Assembly (NCBI RefSeq): GCF_004025325.1
Contig: NZ_RSFE01000002.1
Coordinates: forward strand, 124,001-188,000
Direction: 5' to 3'
Length of the DNA stretch: 64,000 bases
DNA from: Pseudidiomarina gelatinasegens
GTDB lineage: Bacteria; Pseudomonadota; Gammaproteobacteria; Enterobacterales; Alteromonadaceae
Position 1 is the stretch's first letter, and each line of letters opens with the position of its first letter. This document shows positions 24,732-38,150 of the stretch, piece by piece. Below the pieces are notes generated by a model, which worked only from the letters and a program-made list of their open reading frames with translations, was not told the origin of the DNA and made no database searches. The position numbers and the translations under genes were made by a program.

Positions 24732-27353
24732 ATGACTGCACAATTGGCAAAGCTTCGGAGCGATTATAAAGCTCCGGAGTTTCGTATCACCTCGGTCGAT
24801 TTAACTGTTTATCTGCATGATACCCGAACGCATGTAACCAATCGCATGCAGATAGAGCCGCTTGCAGCTTGTACAGCGTTGCGCTTGCATGGCGAGCATA
24901 TGACGTTGCAAAGCGTTAAAATTAATGGCCAGAGTTTGACTGAACAGGATTATCAAATTACCGATAAAGCACTAACGCTTCACAGTGTGCCAAATAAAGC
25001 GTTTGAGTTAACTATCGTCAATACCATTAATCCTGCTGCCAATACCGCCCTTGAAGGACTTTATAAGTCGGGTGGGGCGTTCTGCACGCAATGTGAAGCT
25101 GAAGGGTTCCGACGCATTACCTATTATCTGGATAGACCGGATATTCTTGCGGTTTTTACCACCACAATTACCGCCGACAAACAAACTTATCCTTATCTAT
25201 TGAGTAACGGTAATGCTGTTGCTCAAGGTGATAACAGCGATGGAACGCATTGGGTACGTTGGCATGACCCGCATCCGAAACCGGCTTATTTGTTCGCTTT
25301 GGTGGCTGGCAATTTTGAGGTTTTAACAGACCATTACACGACAAAAAGCGGTCGCGAAGTTTTATTGCAGTTATTTGTTGACCAGGGTAATTTAAAGCGC
25401 GCTGACTATGCAATGGCAGCTTTAAAAAATTCGATGCGTTGGGATGAAGAACGATTTGGCCTCGAATACGATTTAGATATCTATATGATTGTTGCTGTTG
25501 ATTTCTTCAACATGGGGGCAATGGAAAATAAAGGCTTAAACGTATTTAATTCGCGCTATGTGTTGGCCGATTCAAAAACAGCAACGGACCAAGACTTCTT
25601 AAATGTAGAATCGGTGATAGGGCACGAGTATTTCCATAATTGGACGGGGAATCGAATTACCTGTCGTGATTGGTTTCAACTGAGTTTAAAAGAAGGCTTA
25701 ACAGTATTCCGTGACCAGGAATTCAGTTCAGACCTTGGCTCGCGAGCGGTTAATCGCATTGATGCAATTCGTATTATTCGAACCCACCAGTTCAATGAAG
25801 ATGCCAGCCCTATGGCTCATCCGATCCGTCCTGACAAAGTTATAGAAATGAATAACTTCTATACGGTAACGGTTTATAACAAGGGTGCTGAAGTTATTCG
25901 TATGCTGCACACCTTACTGGGTGAGAAGGGCTTTCAAGCCGGTATGAAACTTTATGTGCAACGTCATGATGGCCAGGCTGTTACCTGTGATGACTTTGTC
26001 GCCGCAATGGCAGACGCAAACGATACAGACTTAGGGCTTTTCCAGCGATGGTACAGTCAAGCTGGGACACCGACAGTTAAGGTTAGCCAGCGTTACGATG
26101 CTAAGGCTAAAGCATTAACCTTGGCATTTGCGCAGGAAACACCGCCAACACCCGGGCAAGCGGAAAAGTCGGCGGTGCATATTCCAGTTTTACTCAGTGC
26201 ATATACGACAAATGGCCAGCTGATGGCGATGCAACATCCGCAGCTTCGTCGCCACGAGTCGGGTAGTTTATTATTTGAACTCACTAAGCATGCCGACCAG
26301 CTGACGATTGAAAATGTCGAGGAAGCTCCGGTGCTGGCATTGCTTGAGAACTTCAGCGCTCCGGTAAAATTGGAATTCGACCAAGATTTTTCCGACAGCA
26401 TTGTATTGCTTGCGAACGCGCAACAGGATGTAACCCGTTGGGAAGCTGCACAACACATTTATACCAAGTTAATTCTCGATGCGGTAAGCAATCAAAACCC
26501 GCTTGAACTTCCGCTGCCAGTCGCGAAAGCTTTGCAGAATATGGCTGCCACACCGCTCGACGCCGCATTAAAATCACTGGTAGTAACGCCGCCAACGTTG
26601 GAGGAAATAGCTGAATATTTTACTCGAAATATACCTTTGGCAGCCATTGATGATGCTGTGAATAGCTTGCGTCAACAAATTGCAAACTGTTTACATAACG
26701 AATTTGCGGCGATTTGGGCAAAGCGCAAGCAAGAGCCATATCAGCTAAGTGGTTCGGCGATAGCGAATCGAAGCTTGCAGCATACTGCGCTTTACTATCT
26801 TGCCCTGAATAAGCCAGCGCAGTTCAGTGCTGAAGTTGCCCGTTATTTTTCAAAAGCGGACAACATGACCGCACAGCAAAGTGCCCTGCAAATTGCGGTG
26901 CACCTTAACTTAGACTGCAAGCAACAGTTGTTGGACGCTTTTGAGCAGCAATGGCAAAATGACCCGTTAGTTCTGGATAAATGGTTCGCGATTCAAGCGG
27001 GGGCCCCGCATGCGAATGTTGCAGAAACCGTTGCAACACTGAAAAAGCACAGTCGCTTCAATCCAGATAATCCAAATCGTCAATACGCTTTATATGCTAC
27101 TTTTGGGCGTAACATGGTGCAATTTCACCGCGCTGACGGTGCTGGATATCGGTTAATGGCGGATATGATCAGCTATTTAAACACTAAGAACCCACAAGTT
27201 GCAGCGCGGCTTGTAACACCATTAACCCAATGGCGCCGTTACGATGAGCAACGTCGGCAACAGATGAAAGCGGTACTTGAAGCCTTGCATAAATTACCAG
27301 ATTTGGCCTCCGATTTAGATGAAAAAATCAGCCAAAGTCTAGCAACAGATTAG
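24732..27353 (+). CDS. pepN: Aminopeptidase N
   Basis: The main cytoplasmic aminopeptidase of gammaproteobacteria, an M1 zinc enzyme with broad specificity. The 873-residue product keeps the substrate-binding MGAMENKGL motif (about 261-269), zinc ligands H298 and H302 with catalytic E299 in HEYFHNWTGN, and the third ligand E321 in LKEGL. These positions are one residue off E. coli PepN numbering (H297, E298, H301, E320). The C-terminal half is the helical-repeat domain. Length equals the family norm (about 870). A hairpin with a T run follows about 50 bp after the stop. Confidence 0.97.
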   Translation: MTAQLAKLRSDYKAPEFRITSVDLTVYLHDTRTHVTNRMQIEPLAACTALRLHGEHMTLQSVKINGQSLTEQDYQITDKALTLHSVPNKAFELTIVNTINPAANTALEGLYKSGGAFCTQCEAEGFRRITYYLDRPDILAVFTTTITADKQTYPYLLSNGNAVAQGDNSDGTHWVRWHDPHPKPAYLFALVAGNFEVLTDHYTTKSGREVLLQLFVDQGNLKRADYAMAALKNSMRWDEERFGLEYDLDIYMIVAVDFFNMGAMENKGLNVFNSRYVLADSKTATDQDFLNVESVIGHEYFHNWTGNRITCRDWFQLSLKEGLTVFRDQEFSSDLGSRAVNRIDAIRIIRTHQFNEDASPMAHPIRPDKVIEMNNFYTVTVYNKGAEVIRMLHTLLGEKGFQAGMKLYVQRHDGQAVTCDDFVAAMADANDTDLGLFQRWYSQAGTPTVKVSQRYDAKAKALTLAFAQETPPTPGQAEKSAVHIPVLLSAYTTNGQLMAMQHPQLRRHESGSLLFELTKHADQLTIENVEEAPVLALLENFSAPVKLEFDQDFSDSIVLLANAQQDVTRWEAAQHIYTKLILDAVSNQNPLELPLPVAKALQNMAATPLDAALKSLVVTPPTLEEIAEYFTRNIPLAAIDDAVNSLRQQIANCLHNEFAAIWAKRKQEPYQLSGSAIANRSLQHTALYYLALNKPAQFSAEVARYFSKADNMTAQQSALQIAVHLNLDCKQQLLDAFEQQWQNDPLVLDKWFAIQAGAPHANVAETVATLKKHSRFNPDNPNRQYALYATFGRNMVQFHRADGAGYRLMADMISYLNTKNPQVAARLVTPLTQWRRYDEQRRQQMKAVLEALHKLPDLASDLDEKISQSLATD

Positions 27354-27404
27354 GCTGAATTTGACCGGCTTTGTAATAATCATGCAAAGCATCCTCATAA
27401 TCAT

Positions 27405-27444
27405 GTTCAGACCGCGAAAACCGTGGTCTGAACACTGGTTTTTT
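27405..27444 (+). terminator. Probable terminator downstream of pepN
   Basis: GTTCAGACC (27405-27413) pairs with GGTCTGAAC (27425-27433); three more pairs extend the stem inward to a 5-nt AAAAC loop. A run of six T (27439-27444) starts five bases after the stem, slightly further than ideal. Confidence 0.65.
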
Positions 27445-27507
27445 CGTGATAATAAGCATTGAATAACCAACCTAAATGTCCGACAATGATGGCAATTATT
27501 TCGTTGG

Positions 27508-27554
27508 GTGATAGTGACCTATAGCAACTATCACAACTTCGTAATACCTATCAC
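27508..27554 (+). promoter_or_regulatory. Three half-sites at exact 20-bp spacing upstream of gdhB
   Basis: GTGATAG (27508-27514) is followed by its inverse CTATCAC at 27528-27534 and again at 27548-27554. The start-to-start distances are both 20 bp, close to two helical turns, so all copies face the same side of the DNA. The last copy ends 16 bp before the gdhB start, just upstream of its ribosome-binding site (AAAGGA). This looks like an operator for an unidentified regulator; no known motif was recognised. Confidence 0.5.
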
Positions 27555-27570
27555 GTAAAAGGACACCATC

Positions 27571-30500
27571 ATGAATGCGTTTGGCGAAGGCCAGATTCCC
27601 GTTGTTTTGCAGAAGGTGGCTGAGCTGATTCAGCAACGCGCTACCGACCGAGCCGATTTAATCAAAGATTTTGCGATGAGGTTATTCCGCAATATCTCAC
27701 CGGATGATCTCTCGCTGCGAAATGACAGCGACATGTATGGTGCGGTAATGGGCTTGTGGCATACGTTTAACGACTACAATCCCGGCGAAAAAGCACTCAT
27801 CAAAATTTACAATCCAGAAGTGCCACGCCACGGCTGGGAGTCTGCCCATACGATTATCGAAGTCATTCAATCGGATAGTCCGTTTATGGTGGACTCGATT
27901 CGCATGGCGTTGTCGCGCTTAGGTATAACATCGCACTTGCTTTTGCATCTGCCGATTAGCCATAAGCGTAACGAGAAAAATCAAATTACTGAGCTTCTCA
28001 AAGCAGGTACCCGCAACGAAGATAACGAAGTGGATACGGTTTTCTTGATTGAAGTGGACCGTCAAACCAGTAAAGAAGCTATCACCACGTTGAAGAAAGA
28101 GCTTGCGTCAGTTATGGACGAAATTAACTTATCCGTATCGGATTGGTTACCTATGCGTGAGCGCCTCAGTGAAATAGCGGCAAGCCTCAGTGACATTAAT
28201 TACCCAGGTGATAAGAAACAATTACAAGAAGCACAGCGCTTCTTAGGTTGGCTGGCGAAAGACAACTTCACGTTAATGGGATATCGCCGCTACGATTTAT
28301 CACCAGTAGAAGGTGACTACGTAATTCGTCAAGTGGCCGAATCAAGTCTCGGCTTGATGCGAAAAAGTGCGAACAATAAAGAACGGTTGGTGTCGTCGTT
28401 GCCAGAAGTTGCACGCGATCTTACCTTTGATAACAGTTTACTGCTGTTAACTAAAACGAATACCAAATCGCGCGTTCACCGTCCTGCATACTGCGATTAC
28501 ATTGGTATTAAACGGTTCGATAAAAACGGCAAGGTGATTGGCGAAGACCGCTTTATTGGTTTGTATTCAAGTAGCTTTTACAACAATAGCGCCCGCGATG
28601 TGCCGTTAGTCGGTGATAAAATTAGACGCGTCATGGAAGAGTCTGGTTTTGCCCCGAACTCACACGCTGCAAAAGCACTGTTGAACATTTTAGAAACTTA
28701 TCCACGTGATGAGATCGTGCAAGCACCGGAAGATGACTTATTGGAAGTCGGTTTAGGTGTTCTGCAAATGCAAGAGCGCGACATGACCCGAGTTTTTGTG
28801 CGCCGTGATATTTTTGGTCGATTCGCATCCTGCATGGTGTATGTGCCGAAAGAGCGCTACAACACCTTGTTACGGCAAAGAACGCAGCAAATTCTCGCCC
28901 GCACTTTAGCTGGCACCAGTGATGTGGATTTCACCACATACTTTTCGGAATCATCGCTTGCCCGAACTCATTACACCGTGCGCCTCGGCGAACACGTACA
29001 GGACATTGACGTGAAAGAACTTGAACAAAACCTTATTGAAGCAGCCCGTACTTGGGAAGACAACTTTGAGCGCATCTTAAGCAGCACTTTTGGCGAAGCA
29101 AAAGCCAATGCGTTAAACAAGCGCTATTCCAACGCATTTCCACGGGCTTACAAAGAAGAAGTATTGCCGTCGGTAGCAATTGCCGATATTGCACAGATTG
29201 AAGCGCTTGATGACGACCACAAACTGGGCATGCTGTTTTACCGGTCACGTGAAGAAAACGAAACCAGTAAAAAGATTCGCTTAAAACTATTCCATAAAGA
29301 CGAGCCAATTCACTTGTCTGACGTATTGCCAATGCTGGAAAACTTCGGCCTGCGTATTATTGGTGAAAGCCCATATCAGATTAAAACAACCGATGGCAGC
29401 TTGTTCTGGATACTTGATTTCCAAATGCTGCATAGCAACGCCAAGCTTGACCTTGAAGCAAGCCGTGATTTATTCCAAAACGGGTTTGCCAAAGTTTGGG
29501 ACGGCTTGTATGAAGACGATGGCTTCAACCGTTTAGTCTTAAGTGCAGGATTAACTGGCCGGCAGGTAATTATTTTACGTATGTTTGCAAAATACATGCG
29601 TCAAATTGGTACCACATTTAGTCAGGCATATATTGAGAGCACATTCAGTAAATATCCGCTGATAGCTAAACTCATTGTGAAGCTGTTCTACTCTAAATTC
29701 GATCCGAAAGAAAAAAGCCGCGACAAGAAAATTGAAGCGCTTGAAACACGTATCAATTCAGAATTGGAAAACGTTGCGAACTTGGATGATGACCGCATCA
29801 TTCGTCGCTATGTTGAGCTCATTTTGGCTGCTTTGCGCACCAACTTCTTCCAAAGTGACGAGCAGGGCAATGAAAAGCCATACATCTCCGTGAAGTTTAT
29901 GCCGGAAATGATTCCGGAAATGCCACTGCCATTGCCGAAATATGAGATTTTTGTTTATTCACCGCGCGTGGAAGGTGTTCACCTGCGCGGTGGCAAGGTT
30001 GCCCGGGGTGGTTTGCGTTGGTCTGACCGTCGCGAAGATTTCCGCACTGAAGTGCTTGGTTTGGTTAAAGCGCAGCAGGTTAAAAACACGGTTATCGTTC
30101 CGGTTGGTGCCAAAGGCGGATTTTTCTGTAAAAACTTACCGGAAGAGCGCGAAGCGTTCTTTGAAGAAGGTAAAAACTGCTACCGCACCTTTATTCGTGC
30201 GCTGTTAGATATTACCGATAACATTGTGAGTGGCGAAGTGGTGCCACCGAAAGACGTTGTACGCCACGATGAAGATGACACTTACCTGGTTGTTGCAGCG
30301 GATAAAGGCACAGCAACTTTCTCAGACATTGCCAATGGCATATCTGCCGAATATAACTTCTGGCTGGGCGATGCGTTCGCGTCAGGTGGTTCGGTTGGTT
30401 ACGACCATAAGAAAATGGGCATTACCGCACGCGGCGCGTGGGAATCGGTTAAACGTCATTTCCGTGAAATGGGGATTGATTGTCAAACCACCGATTTCAC

Positions 30501-32415
30501 CGCTGTTGGCGTGGGTGACATGGCTGGTGACGTATTCGGTAACGGAATGTTGCTCTCAAAACACACCCGTTTAGTTGGCGCATTCAACCATTTACACATT
30601 TTTGTGGACCCGAATCCAAGTGCCGAAAAAACCTATGCTGAGCGTGAACGTCTGTTCAAGCTGCCACGTTCATCTTGGGAAGATTTTGATAAATCACTGA
30701 TTTCAGAGGGTGGCGGTATCTTCTCGCGCAGCGCGAAAGCAATTGAACTATCGCCTGAAATGAAGAAGTTATTCAATACGCAGAAGAAGACCTTCACGCC
30801 GAATGAATTGATCAAAGCCATTTTGACGCTTAACGTTGATTTGTTCTGGAACGGTGGTATCGGTACTTACGTTAAATCGACCAAAGAGAGTGACAGCGAC
30901 GTGGGTGACCGCGCCAACGATGCGTTGCGCATCAATGGTAAAGATTTGCGCGCGAAAATTGTGGGCGAGGGCGGTAATTTAGGCTTCACCCAACTAGGTC
31001 GTATTGAGTATGCCCGCACAGGCGGCCGCATAAACACGGATGCCATTGATAACGTTGGTGGTGTGGACTGCTCAGATAACGAAGTTAATATCAAGATTTT
31101 GCTAAACGGCTTGGTTGCAAGCGGTGATTTAACACGTAAACAACGCGATCAACTGTTATACGACATGACCGACGAAGTATCACAAATCGTGATTAAAGAT
31201 TGTTTCCGTCAGTCACAATCAATCTCAGTAACCGCGATTCGTGGTGCTGACCAAATCAAAGAATTGCAGCGCTTTATTCACCATTTAGAACGCGAAGGGC
31301 AATTAAACCGTGCTTTAGAGTTTTTGCCAGATGACGATGAACTTGCTGAGCGCCAGGCGCAAGGAAAAGGCCTAACACGCCCAGAGCTCGCGGTGATTAC
31401 GGCTTATGGAAAAATGGTTCTGAAAGAACAGTTGCTGGACGATGCAATTATGTCAGATCCGTTCCATGCGCGGTCATTGATCAATGCGTTCCCGAAACCG
31501 TTGCAAGAAAAATACGCTGAAGCAATGGAAAACCATCCATTGCGCGGCCAAATCATCGCAACCCGTTTGGCGAACAACATTGTCAACGACATGGGCCCGA
31601 ACTTCGTGTATCGCAAAGTAGATGCTACAGGCGCAACCGAAGCTGAAGTTGCTTCAGCGTATGTGGTTGCACGCGAGTGCTTTGATTTACGCGCATTAAT
31701 GGAACAAATTGAAGCGTGCAATAACAAGATTCCAGCCGATGTACAAAATGGCATGTTATTCCAAATTCGCCGTGTTGTGCGTCGTTCAACCCGTTGGTTC
31801 TTGCGTCATCGCAATCCAAACCTGACAACTATTCAGGAACAAATTGACTTCTATAAATCGAGTTTCGATGACTTACGCAAAAACGTACTGAGTTACTTGG
31901 TTGATGACGAACGCGCACAAATTGAGAAGCAAATTGATAAGTTACAAGCGCAAGGTGTACCAGCGAAACTGGCGCATAACATTGCGATTCTAACTACCTT
32001 GTTCTCAGCGCTAGATTTGGCCGATATTTCACATGAAACAGGCCGTAAAGTCGGTACTGTTGCGAAAGCGTACTTCAACCTTGGTTCACGCGTTTCGTTG
32101 CATTGGTTCCTTGACCAAATTAATAGCCAGCCGGTTGATAACCATTGGCAGGCGCTTGCTCGCGCAGCGTTCCGTGAAGAGCTTGATTGGCAACAACGTT
32201 CACTCACCATGAGCATGTTGAAAGCAGGAGATACCAAACAAGACGCCATGGCAGTTCTCGATACATGGATAAGTGACAACAAAGTTTACGTAGATCGTTG
32301 GTTAGTGATGTTGTCTGACTTCCGCACCACCAAAACCCATGAGTTCGCTAAATTCTCAGTGGCTTTACGTGAGCTGATGTTACTAAACCATAACTGCACG
32401 TCGGTAAATTCATAA
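27571..32415 (+). CDS. gdhB: NAD-specific glutamate dehydrogenase, large (~180 kDa) type
   Basis: This cytoplasmic enzyme oxidises glutamate to 2-oxoglutarate and ammonia with NAD+, mainly in amino-acid breakdown. At 1614 residues it belongs to the long GDH class described in Streptomyces, Pseudomonas and Shewanella, with long N- and C-terminal regulatory regions (ACT-like segments in the first ~500 residues) around a central catalytic domain (about 790-1270). The catalytic part shows [24 protein letters not shown], and NAD-site sequence around [16 protein letters not shown]. In other bacteria this class is allosterically controlled by amino acids. Start ATG 27571 has AAAGGA upstream. pyrD starts 2 bp after the stop. 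Confidence 0.97.
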   Translation: MNAFGEGQIPVVLQKVAELIQQRATDRADLIKDFAMRLFRNISPDDLSLRNDSDMYGAVMGLWHTFNDYNPGEKALIKIYNPEVPRHGWESAHTIIEVIQSDSPFMVDSIRMALSRLGITSHLLLHLPISHKRNEKNQITELLKAGTRNEDNEVDTVFLIEVDRQTSKEAITTLKKELASVMDEINLSVSDWLPMRERLSEIAASLSDINYPGDKKQLQEAQRFLGWLAKDNFTLMGYRRYDLSPVEGDYVIRQVAESSLGLMRKSANNKERLVSSLPEVARDLTFDNSLLLLTKTNTKSRVHRPAYCDYIGIKRFDKNGKVIGEDRFIGLYSSSFYNNSARDVPLVGDKIRRVMEESGFAPNSHAAKALLNILETYPRDEIVQAPEDDLLEVGLGVLQMQERDMTRVFVRRDIFGRFASCMVYVPKERYNTLLRQRTQQILARTLAGTSDVDFTTYFSESSLARTHYTVRLGEHVQDIDVKELEQNLIEAARTWEDNFERILSSTFGEAKANALNKRYSNAFPRAYKEEVLPSVAIADIAQIEALDDDHKLGMLFYRSREENETSKKIRLKLFHKDEPIHLSDVLPMLENFGLRIIGESPYQIKTTDGSLFWILDFQMLHSNAKLDLEASRDLFQNGFAKVWDGLYEDDGFNRLVLSAGLTGRQVIILRMFAKYMRQIGTTFSQAYIESTFSKYPLIAKLIVKLFYSKFDPKEKSRDKKIEALETRINSELENVANLDDDRIIRRYVELILAALRTNFFQSDEQGNEKPYISVKFMPEMIPEMPLPLPKYEIFVYSPRVEGVHLRGGKVARGGLRWSDRREDFRTEVLGLVKAQQVKNTVIVPVGAKGGFFCKNLPEEREAFFEEGKNCYRTFIRALLDITDNIVSGEVVPPKDVVRHDEDDTYLVVAADKGTATFSDIANGISAEYNFWLGDAFASGGSVGYDHKKMGITARGAWESVKRHFREMGIDCQTTDFTAVGVGDMAGDVFGNGMLLSKHTRLVGAFNHLHIFVDPNPSAEKTYAERERLFKLPRSSWEDFDKSLISEGGGIFSRSAKAIELSPEMKKLFNTQKKTFTPNELIKAILTLNVDLFWNGGIGTYVKSTKESDSDVGDRANDALRINGKDLRAKIVGEGGNLGFTQLGRIEYARTGGRINTDAIDNVGGVDCSDNEVNIKILLNGLVASGDLTRKQRDQLLYDMTDEVSQIVIKDCFRQSQSISVTAIRGADQIKELQRFIHHLEREGQLNRALEFLPDDDELAERQAQGKGLTRPELAVITAYGKMVLKEQLLDDAIMSDPFHARSLINAFPKPLQEKYAEAMENHPLRGQIIATRLANNIVNDMGPNFVYRKVDATGATEAEVASAYVVARECFDLRALMEQIEACNNKIPADVQNGMLFQIRRVVRRSTRWFLRHRNPNLTTIQEQIDFYKSSFDDLRKNVLSYLVDDERAQIEKQIDKLQAQGVPAKLAHNIAILTTLFSALDLADISHETGRKVGTVAKAYFNLGSRVSLHWFLDQINSQPVDNHWQALARAAFREELDWQQRSLTMSMLKAGDTKQDAMAVLDTWISDNKVYVDRWLVMLSDFRTTKTHEFAKFSVALRELMLLNHNCTSVNS

Positions 32416-32417
32416 TT

Positions 32418-33425
32418 ATGTATGCACACATGCGTAAATGGCTGTTCAGTAAGGATGCTGAACAGTCTCATGATCTGACTTTAAATTTGCTCAAAAAATT
32501 CGCGCACACGCCGTTTTCAATGGCGTGGCGGCAGCGCGTGGCGCATCGTCCAGTCGCGGTGATGGGAATTGAATTTCCAAACCCAGTAGGTTTAGCCGCG
32601 GGGTTGGACAAAAACGCCGAGTGTATCGATGCTTTTGCGCAGATGGGATTTGGCTTTATCGAAGTGGGTACCGTAACACCGCGCCCGCAACCGGGGAATC
32701 CAAAGCCACGTCTGTTTCGCATTACGGAAAAGGAAGCCATCATTAACCGAATGGGCTTCAACAACTTAGGTGTTGACCATCTTGTTGAACAGGTGCGCCA
32801 AGCGAAATTCAGTGGTGTGCTAGGGATTAACATTGGTAAGAATAAAGACACACCTGAAGCTGAGGCGGTACAAGATTATCTGCACTGTATGCGCAAGGTA
32901 TATGAGTTTGCTGCTTATATTACAGTGAATATTTCGTCGCCGAACACCCCAGGGCTGCGTGAGTTTCAGCACGGTAGTGCGTTGGACTCACTATTAGCAG
33001 CTTTAAAGGCCGAGCAAGCTGAACTTCATAGTAAATATGGCCGTTACGTTCCAATCGCGGTCAAAATTGCGCCTGATTTAACCGATGAAGGTATTTGCGC
33101 AATCACTGATGCGCTCATGACACATCATATTGATGCTGTAATTGCCACCAACACCACGCTGAGTCGAGAAGCTGTTGCTGGTTTACCTCATGCTGATGAA
33201 GCCGGGGGCTTAAGTGGTAAAGTCTTGTTTGAGGCCAGTACCCACGTTGTGAAAGTTATTGCGAAACATAGTAAAGGCCAGTTACCGATCATTGCAGTAG
33301 GCGGTATTGATAGTGCGCAGGCAGCAAAAGATAAATTAGCGGCAGGTGCAAGTTTAGTACAAATCTATACCGGATTTATTTATCACGGTCCGCGATTAGT
33401 GAGAGATATTGTCAATAGCTTGTAA
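32418..33425 (+). CDS. pyrD: Dihydroorotate dehydrogenase (quinone), class 2
   Basis: The membrane-associated flavoenzyme oxidises dihydroorotate to orotate and passes electrons to quinone, in pyrimidine synthesis. The 335-residue product has the class 2 N-terminal membrane-binding helices ([20 protein letters not shown]), [32 protein letters not shown], the catalytic serine in [11 protein letters not shown] (about residue 175) and the FMN phosphate-binding [21 protein letters not shown]. Length equals E. coli PyrD (336). It starts 2 bp after gdhB and is followed by zapC, the same pair as in E. coli. Confidence 0.97.
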   Translation: MYAHMRKWLFSKDAEQSHDLTLNLLKKFAHTPFSMAWRQRVAHRPVAVMGIEFPNPVGLAAGLDKNAECIDAFAQMGFGFIEVGTVTPRPQPGNPKPRLFRITEKEAIINRMGFNNLGVDHLVEQVRQAKFSGVLGINIGKNKDTPEAEAVQDYLHCMRKVYEFAAYITVNISSPNTPGLREFQHGSALDSLLAALKAEQAELHSKYGRYVPIAVKIAPDLTDEGICAITDALMTHHIDAVIATNTTLSREAVAGLPHADEAGGLSGKVLFEASTHVVKVIAKHSKGQLPIIAVGGIDSAQAAKDKLAAGASLVQIYTGFIYHGPRLVRDIVNSL

Positions 33426-33479
33426 ATTAGTACGCATTTAGATACTTTAATTGCCAGAGTTTCTCGAAAAGGATTTAAC

Positions 33480-34028
33480 GTGCACGCTACACAACAATGG
33501 CGCTGGGTTTATGATCCAGACCAACAACAATTGCAAATTGAGCTGGAGCAGGGGCTGGTGCATACAGCGCCCTACAAGGCTTCGCGATTGGTGCCGTTGC
33601 ATGCGTTAAATGCTGCGTTTTCAACAGAAGATGCAGCAAACTTTCAGAGTTTTTTTGACGCTCTTGATGAGCACCATCGGCTTAGCCCGCAAACAATACT
33701 TGAAGCTGCGTTAAACCATACTATTTACCAAAAGTTTGGCCGGCCGCAGATGCCGCAAAGTTGGTATTTTCAAACTGCCGACGTAACGCCAAGCTACCCG
33801 TTGACCGTAGGCACATTGGTGCGATTAAATTCAGGGCTCGCCGACGTATTGTGTGCGATATGTACAACCGACGGTGAGTTCGTTGAGTGCATGGTTTTAG
33901 CTGATAAATTTCCGCTATCTGATATTAAAACCTTAAATCAATATGACGTGATTAAAGTGATGCCTAACCGGCTACAGTCCGCCTTTGCCGATACGCACCA
34001 ACAGCCAGATAACCTGCGTCAAGCTTAG
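33480..34028 (+). CDS. zapC: Cell division protein ZapC
   Basis: ZapC binds FtsZ and stabilises Z-ring bundles. The 182-residue product matches the family in length and in the conserved pieces WRWVYDPDQQQLQIELEQG at the N-terminus, PQMPQSWYF near residue 95, and VIKVMPNRLQ near the C-terminus. The start is GTG at 33480 with an AAAAGGA site 6 nt upstream. The pyrD-zapC order is the one found in E. coli and other gammaproteobacteria, which supports the assignment. Confidence 0.9.
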   Translation: MHATQQWRWVYDPDQQQLQIELEQGLVHTAPYKASRLVPLHALNAAFSTEDAANFQSFFDALDEHHRLSPQTILEAALNHTIYQKFGRPQMPQSWYFQTADVTPSYPLTVGTLVRLNSGLADVLCAICTTDGEFVECMVLADKFPLSDIKTLNQYDVIKVMPNRLQSAFADTHQQPDNLRQA

Positions 34029-34031
34029 TTC

Positions 34032-35828
<1,797 letters not shown>

Positions 35829-35843
35829 TCCGATGCTGCGCAT

Positions 35844-35870
35844 GTTATAGATACCCAAACCTAAACGCAA
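35844..35870 (-). promoter_or_regulatory. Probable promoter of initiator tRNA
   Basis: On the minus strand TTGCGT (35870-35865) and TATAAC (35849-35844) are separated by 15 bp, with a GC-containing discriminator before a start near 35837. Spacing is short, so the -35 call is tentative. Confidence 0.45.
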
Positions 35871-35965
35871 TAGCTAAATTCACCGTTCGCCTATTTAATA
35901 GTCGATTAGGGTTCAACCGCCCAATAAACAAGCAATTCGCGCAATACAGACGGTGCTGATTTCGC

Positions 35966-35971
35966 TATAAT
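35966..35971 (+). promoter_or_regulatory. Consensus -10 element before rlmKL
   Basis: TATAAT at 35966-35971 predicts a start near 35978. That is at or next to the first ATG (35979), so either the mRNA is leaderless or the real start codon is further in (36003 or 36024). No convincing -35 is seen. Confidence 0.5.
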
Positions 35972-35978
35972 AGCCCCC

Positions 35979-38150
35979 ATGATAACTAACCTTGATAATT
36001 CAATGACCACACCGTCTTCTTCAATGCGTTTATTTGCAACCTGCGCCAAGGGCCTTGAGCCACTCTTATTTGACGAGCTGCATCAGTTAGGTGTTAGCGA
36101 TGTTCGGCAAACTGCCGGAGGTTGCTGGTTTCAAAGTAATCTTGAAAACGCCTATCGTGTCTGTTTGTGGACGCGTTTAGCGAACCGCGTGCTGCTGACT
36201 CTTGGTGATACTTATTTTAAAAACGCTCAGGACATACCGGCAGCCGTTGCCGAAACTCCATGGGAAGAGGTTTTTAGTTCTGAACAGACGTTCCTTATTG
36301 ACTTTAGTGGACGCCACCATGAGATTCGTCACACGCAATTCGGCGCGCAACTGATTAAAGACGGCATTGTGGACCGATTTCGTGCGCAAGGTCTTGAACG
36401 GCCAAATGTATCAAAAGAACAACCGGATATACGCATTAATGCGCACATTCAAAAAGACAAACTCACTTGGTATCTCGATTTAGCAGGTGAAAGCCTGCAC
36501 AAGCGGGGATACCGGCAGCAGCAAGGCGCGGCTCCGCTGCGTGAAACCTTAGCGGCGGCTGTTGTCATTCGTAGCGGTATGACGGCTGAAACTGACGTAG
36601 TGTTTGACCCATTTTGTGGCTCAGGAACACTGTTACTTGAAGCCGCAATGATTCGATTTGACCGTGCACCAGGGCTAACTCGAAGCCACTGGGGTTTTGA
36701 GCAGTGGCGCGGGCACGATGCGACAGCTTGGCAGCAGGTTCTTAGCGAAGCGCAGCAGCGATACGAAGCGGCGTGCGCGCAGCATGAAGCACGTTTTATC
36801 GGATATGATAATGACCCCAAGATGCTTGCAATCGCTGAACAAAATGCCATACGGCTCGGTTTAAATGAGCGTTGTGAATGGCAAGTTGCCAATGCTGAGC
36901 AGGTAACGCCACCGAATATCGAAAACCTTACGCCGCAATCAGCACCTTTATTAATCTGTAATCCGCCTTACGGTGAGCGGTTAGGCGAAGAGATTGAAAC
37001 CTTGCTGATGTACCGTCGATTTGGGGCGCAGTTACGCAATCATTTCACCGGTTGGCAGGTTGGGGTATTAGCAGGTGACGACACCTTACTCAAACGTATG
37101 AAATTGCGCAGCCAGCGCAAATATAAACTATTTAACGGTGCCTTAGAGACTACTTTAGCGCTTTATGATTTAACTATTGAGCAACCAGAGTTTACACAAA
37201 CGCAATCTAGCGATTTAGCGAATAGGTTTAAAAAGAACTATCAAAAATTTGAAAAATGGGCGGCAAAAGAAGGGGTTAGCGCGTGGAGACTGTATGACGC
37301 CGACCTGCCAGAATACAACGCAGCGGTTGATGTATATGACGATTGCCTTGTGATACAAGAATATGCAGCCCCGAAAGACATTCCTGAAGCAGTAGCAAAG
37401 GACAGGTTGTGGTTTTTAATCGATACGCTTGCCCAAGAATTGCCTTTTGCAGCAGAAAATATGACGTTAAAAGTTCGCCAGCGTCAATCTGGCAAGCAAC
37501 AGTATGAAAAGCAGGAACCGCGCGGTTTAGTTCGCATTGTGCACGAGTATGATGCGCAGTTTGAAGTGAACTTAAGTGATTATTTGGATACTGGCTTATT
37601 TCTTGACCACCGTTGGACGCGTCGTGAGCTTGGCAAATTAAGTGCGGGTAAAAGCGTTCTTAATTTATTTGCATACACCTGTACCGCATCTGTCCACGCC
37701 GCCTTAGGTGGGGCGAAAGAGGTTGTTTCTGTTGATCTTTCAAATACCTACCTTGCGTGGGGACAACGAAACTTCAGCTTGAATAAACTCTATGGGCGCC
37801 AATTCGAGTTTGTGCAAGCAGACTGCCTGCAATGGCTTCGTGACCAACGTCCGCAGCAGCGTTTTGATGTTATTTTTCTAGACCCACCAACGTTTTCAAA
37901 TTCAAAACGTATGGATGATGTGCTCGATATTCAGCGTGATCACGTGATGTTGCTGAAATTGGCGGCACGGTTATTAACCGATGACGGCGTAATACTGTTT
38001 TCCAACAACAAACGCCGTTTTAAACTCGATGAAGAAGGGCTAAATGGAGAGTATTTGATCGCTGAAGATTTAACCCAGCGCCCTATATCACCAGATTTTG
38101 CCCGTAATAAGGGTATTCATCATCTGTTTAAGGTACGTCACAGTGACTGA
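35979..38150 (+). CDS. rlmKL: Bifunctional 23S rRNA methyltransferase RlmKL
   Basis: The enzyme makes m2G2445 (RlmL part) and m7G2069 (RlmK part) in 23S rRNA. The 723-residue reading has a THUMP domain (about 60-170), the RlmL methyltransferase (about 180-390) with FDPFCGSGTLLLEAA and NPPYGERLG, and the RlmK methyltransferase (about 430-720) with LFLDHRWTRRELG, VLNLFAYT and LDPPTFSNSKRM. The E. coli protein begins near the residues aligned with MRLFATCAKGLE, so the true start may be ATG 36024 or 36003; none of the three has a clear ribosome-binding site. The stop overlaps the glutaredoxin gene. Order rlmKL-uup is conserved with E. coli. Confidence 0.95.
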   Translation: MITNLDNSMTTPSSSMRLFATCAKGLEPLLFDELHQLGVSDVRQTAGGCWFQSNLENAYRVCLWTRLANRVLLTLGDTYFKNAQDIPAAVAETPWEEVFSSEQTFLIDFSGRHHEIRHTQFGAQLIKDGIVDRFRAQGLERPNVSKEQPDIRINAHIQKDKLTWYLDLAGESLHKRGYRQQQGAAPLRETLAAAVVIRSGMTAETDVVFDPFCGSGTLLLEAAMIRFDRAPGLTRSHWGFEQWRGHDATAWQQVLSEAQQRYEAACAQHEARFIGYDNDPKMLAIAEQNAIRLGLNERCEWQVANAEQVTPPNIENLTPQSAPLLICNPPYGERLGEEIETLLMYRRFGAQLRNHFTGWQVGVLAGDDTLLKRMKLRSQRKYKLFNGALETTLALYDLTIEQPEFTQTQSSDLANRFKKNYQKFEKWAAKEGVSAWRLYDADLPEYNAAVDVYDDCLVIQEYAAPKDIPEAVAKDRLWFLIDTLAQELPFAAENMTLKVRQRQSGKQQYEKQEPRGLVRIVHEYDAQFEVNLSDYLDTGLFLDHRWTRRELGKLSAGKSVLNLFAYTCTASVHAALGGAKEVVSVDLSNTYLAWGQRNFSLNKLYGRQFEFVQADCLQWLRDQRPQQRFDVIFLDPPTFSNSKRMDDVLDIQRDHVMLLKLAARLLTDDGVILFSNNKRRFKLDEEGLNGEYLIAEDLTQRPISPDFARNKGIHHLFKVRHSD

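Noticed and set aside
36449-36892. 147-codon minus-strand frame inside rlmKL
   Set aside because: It is antisense to the conserved methyltransferase domain and has a Cys/Ser-rich composition without any domain.
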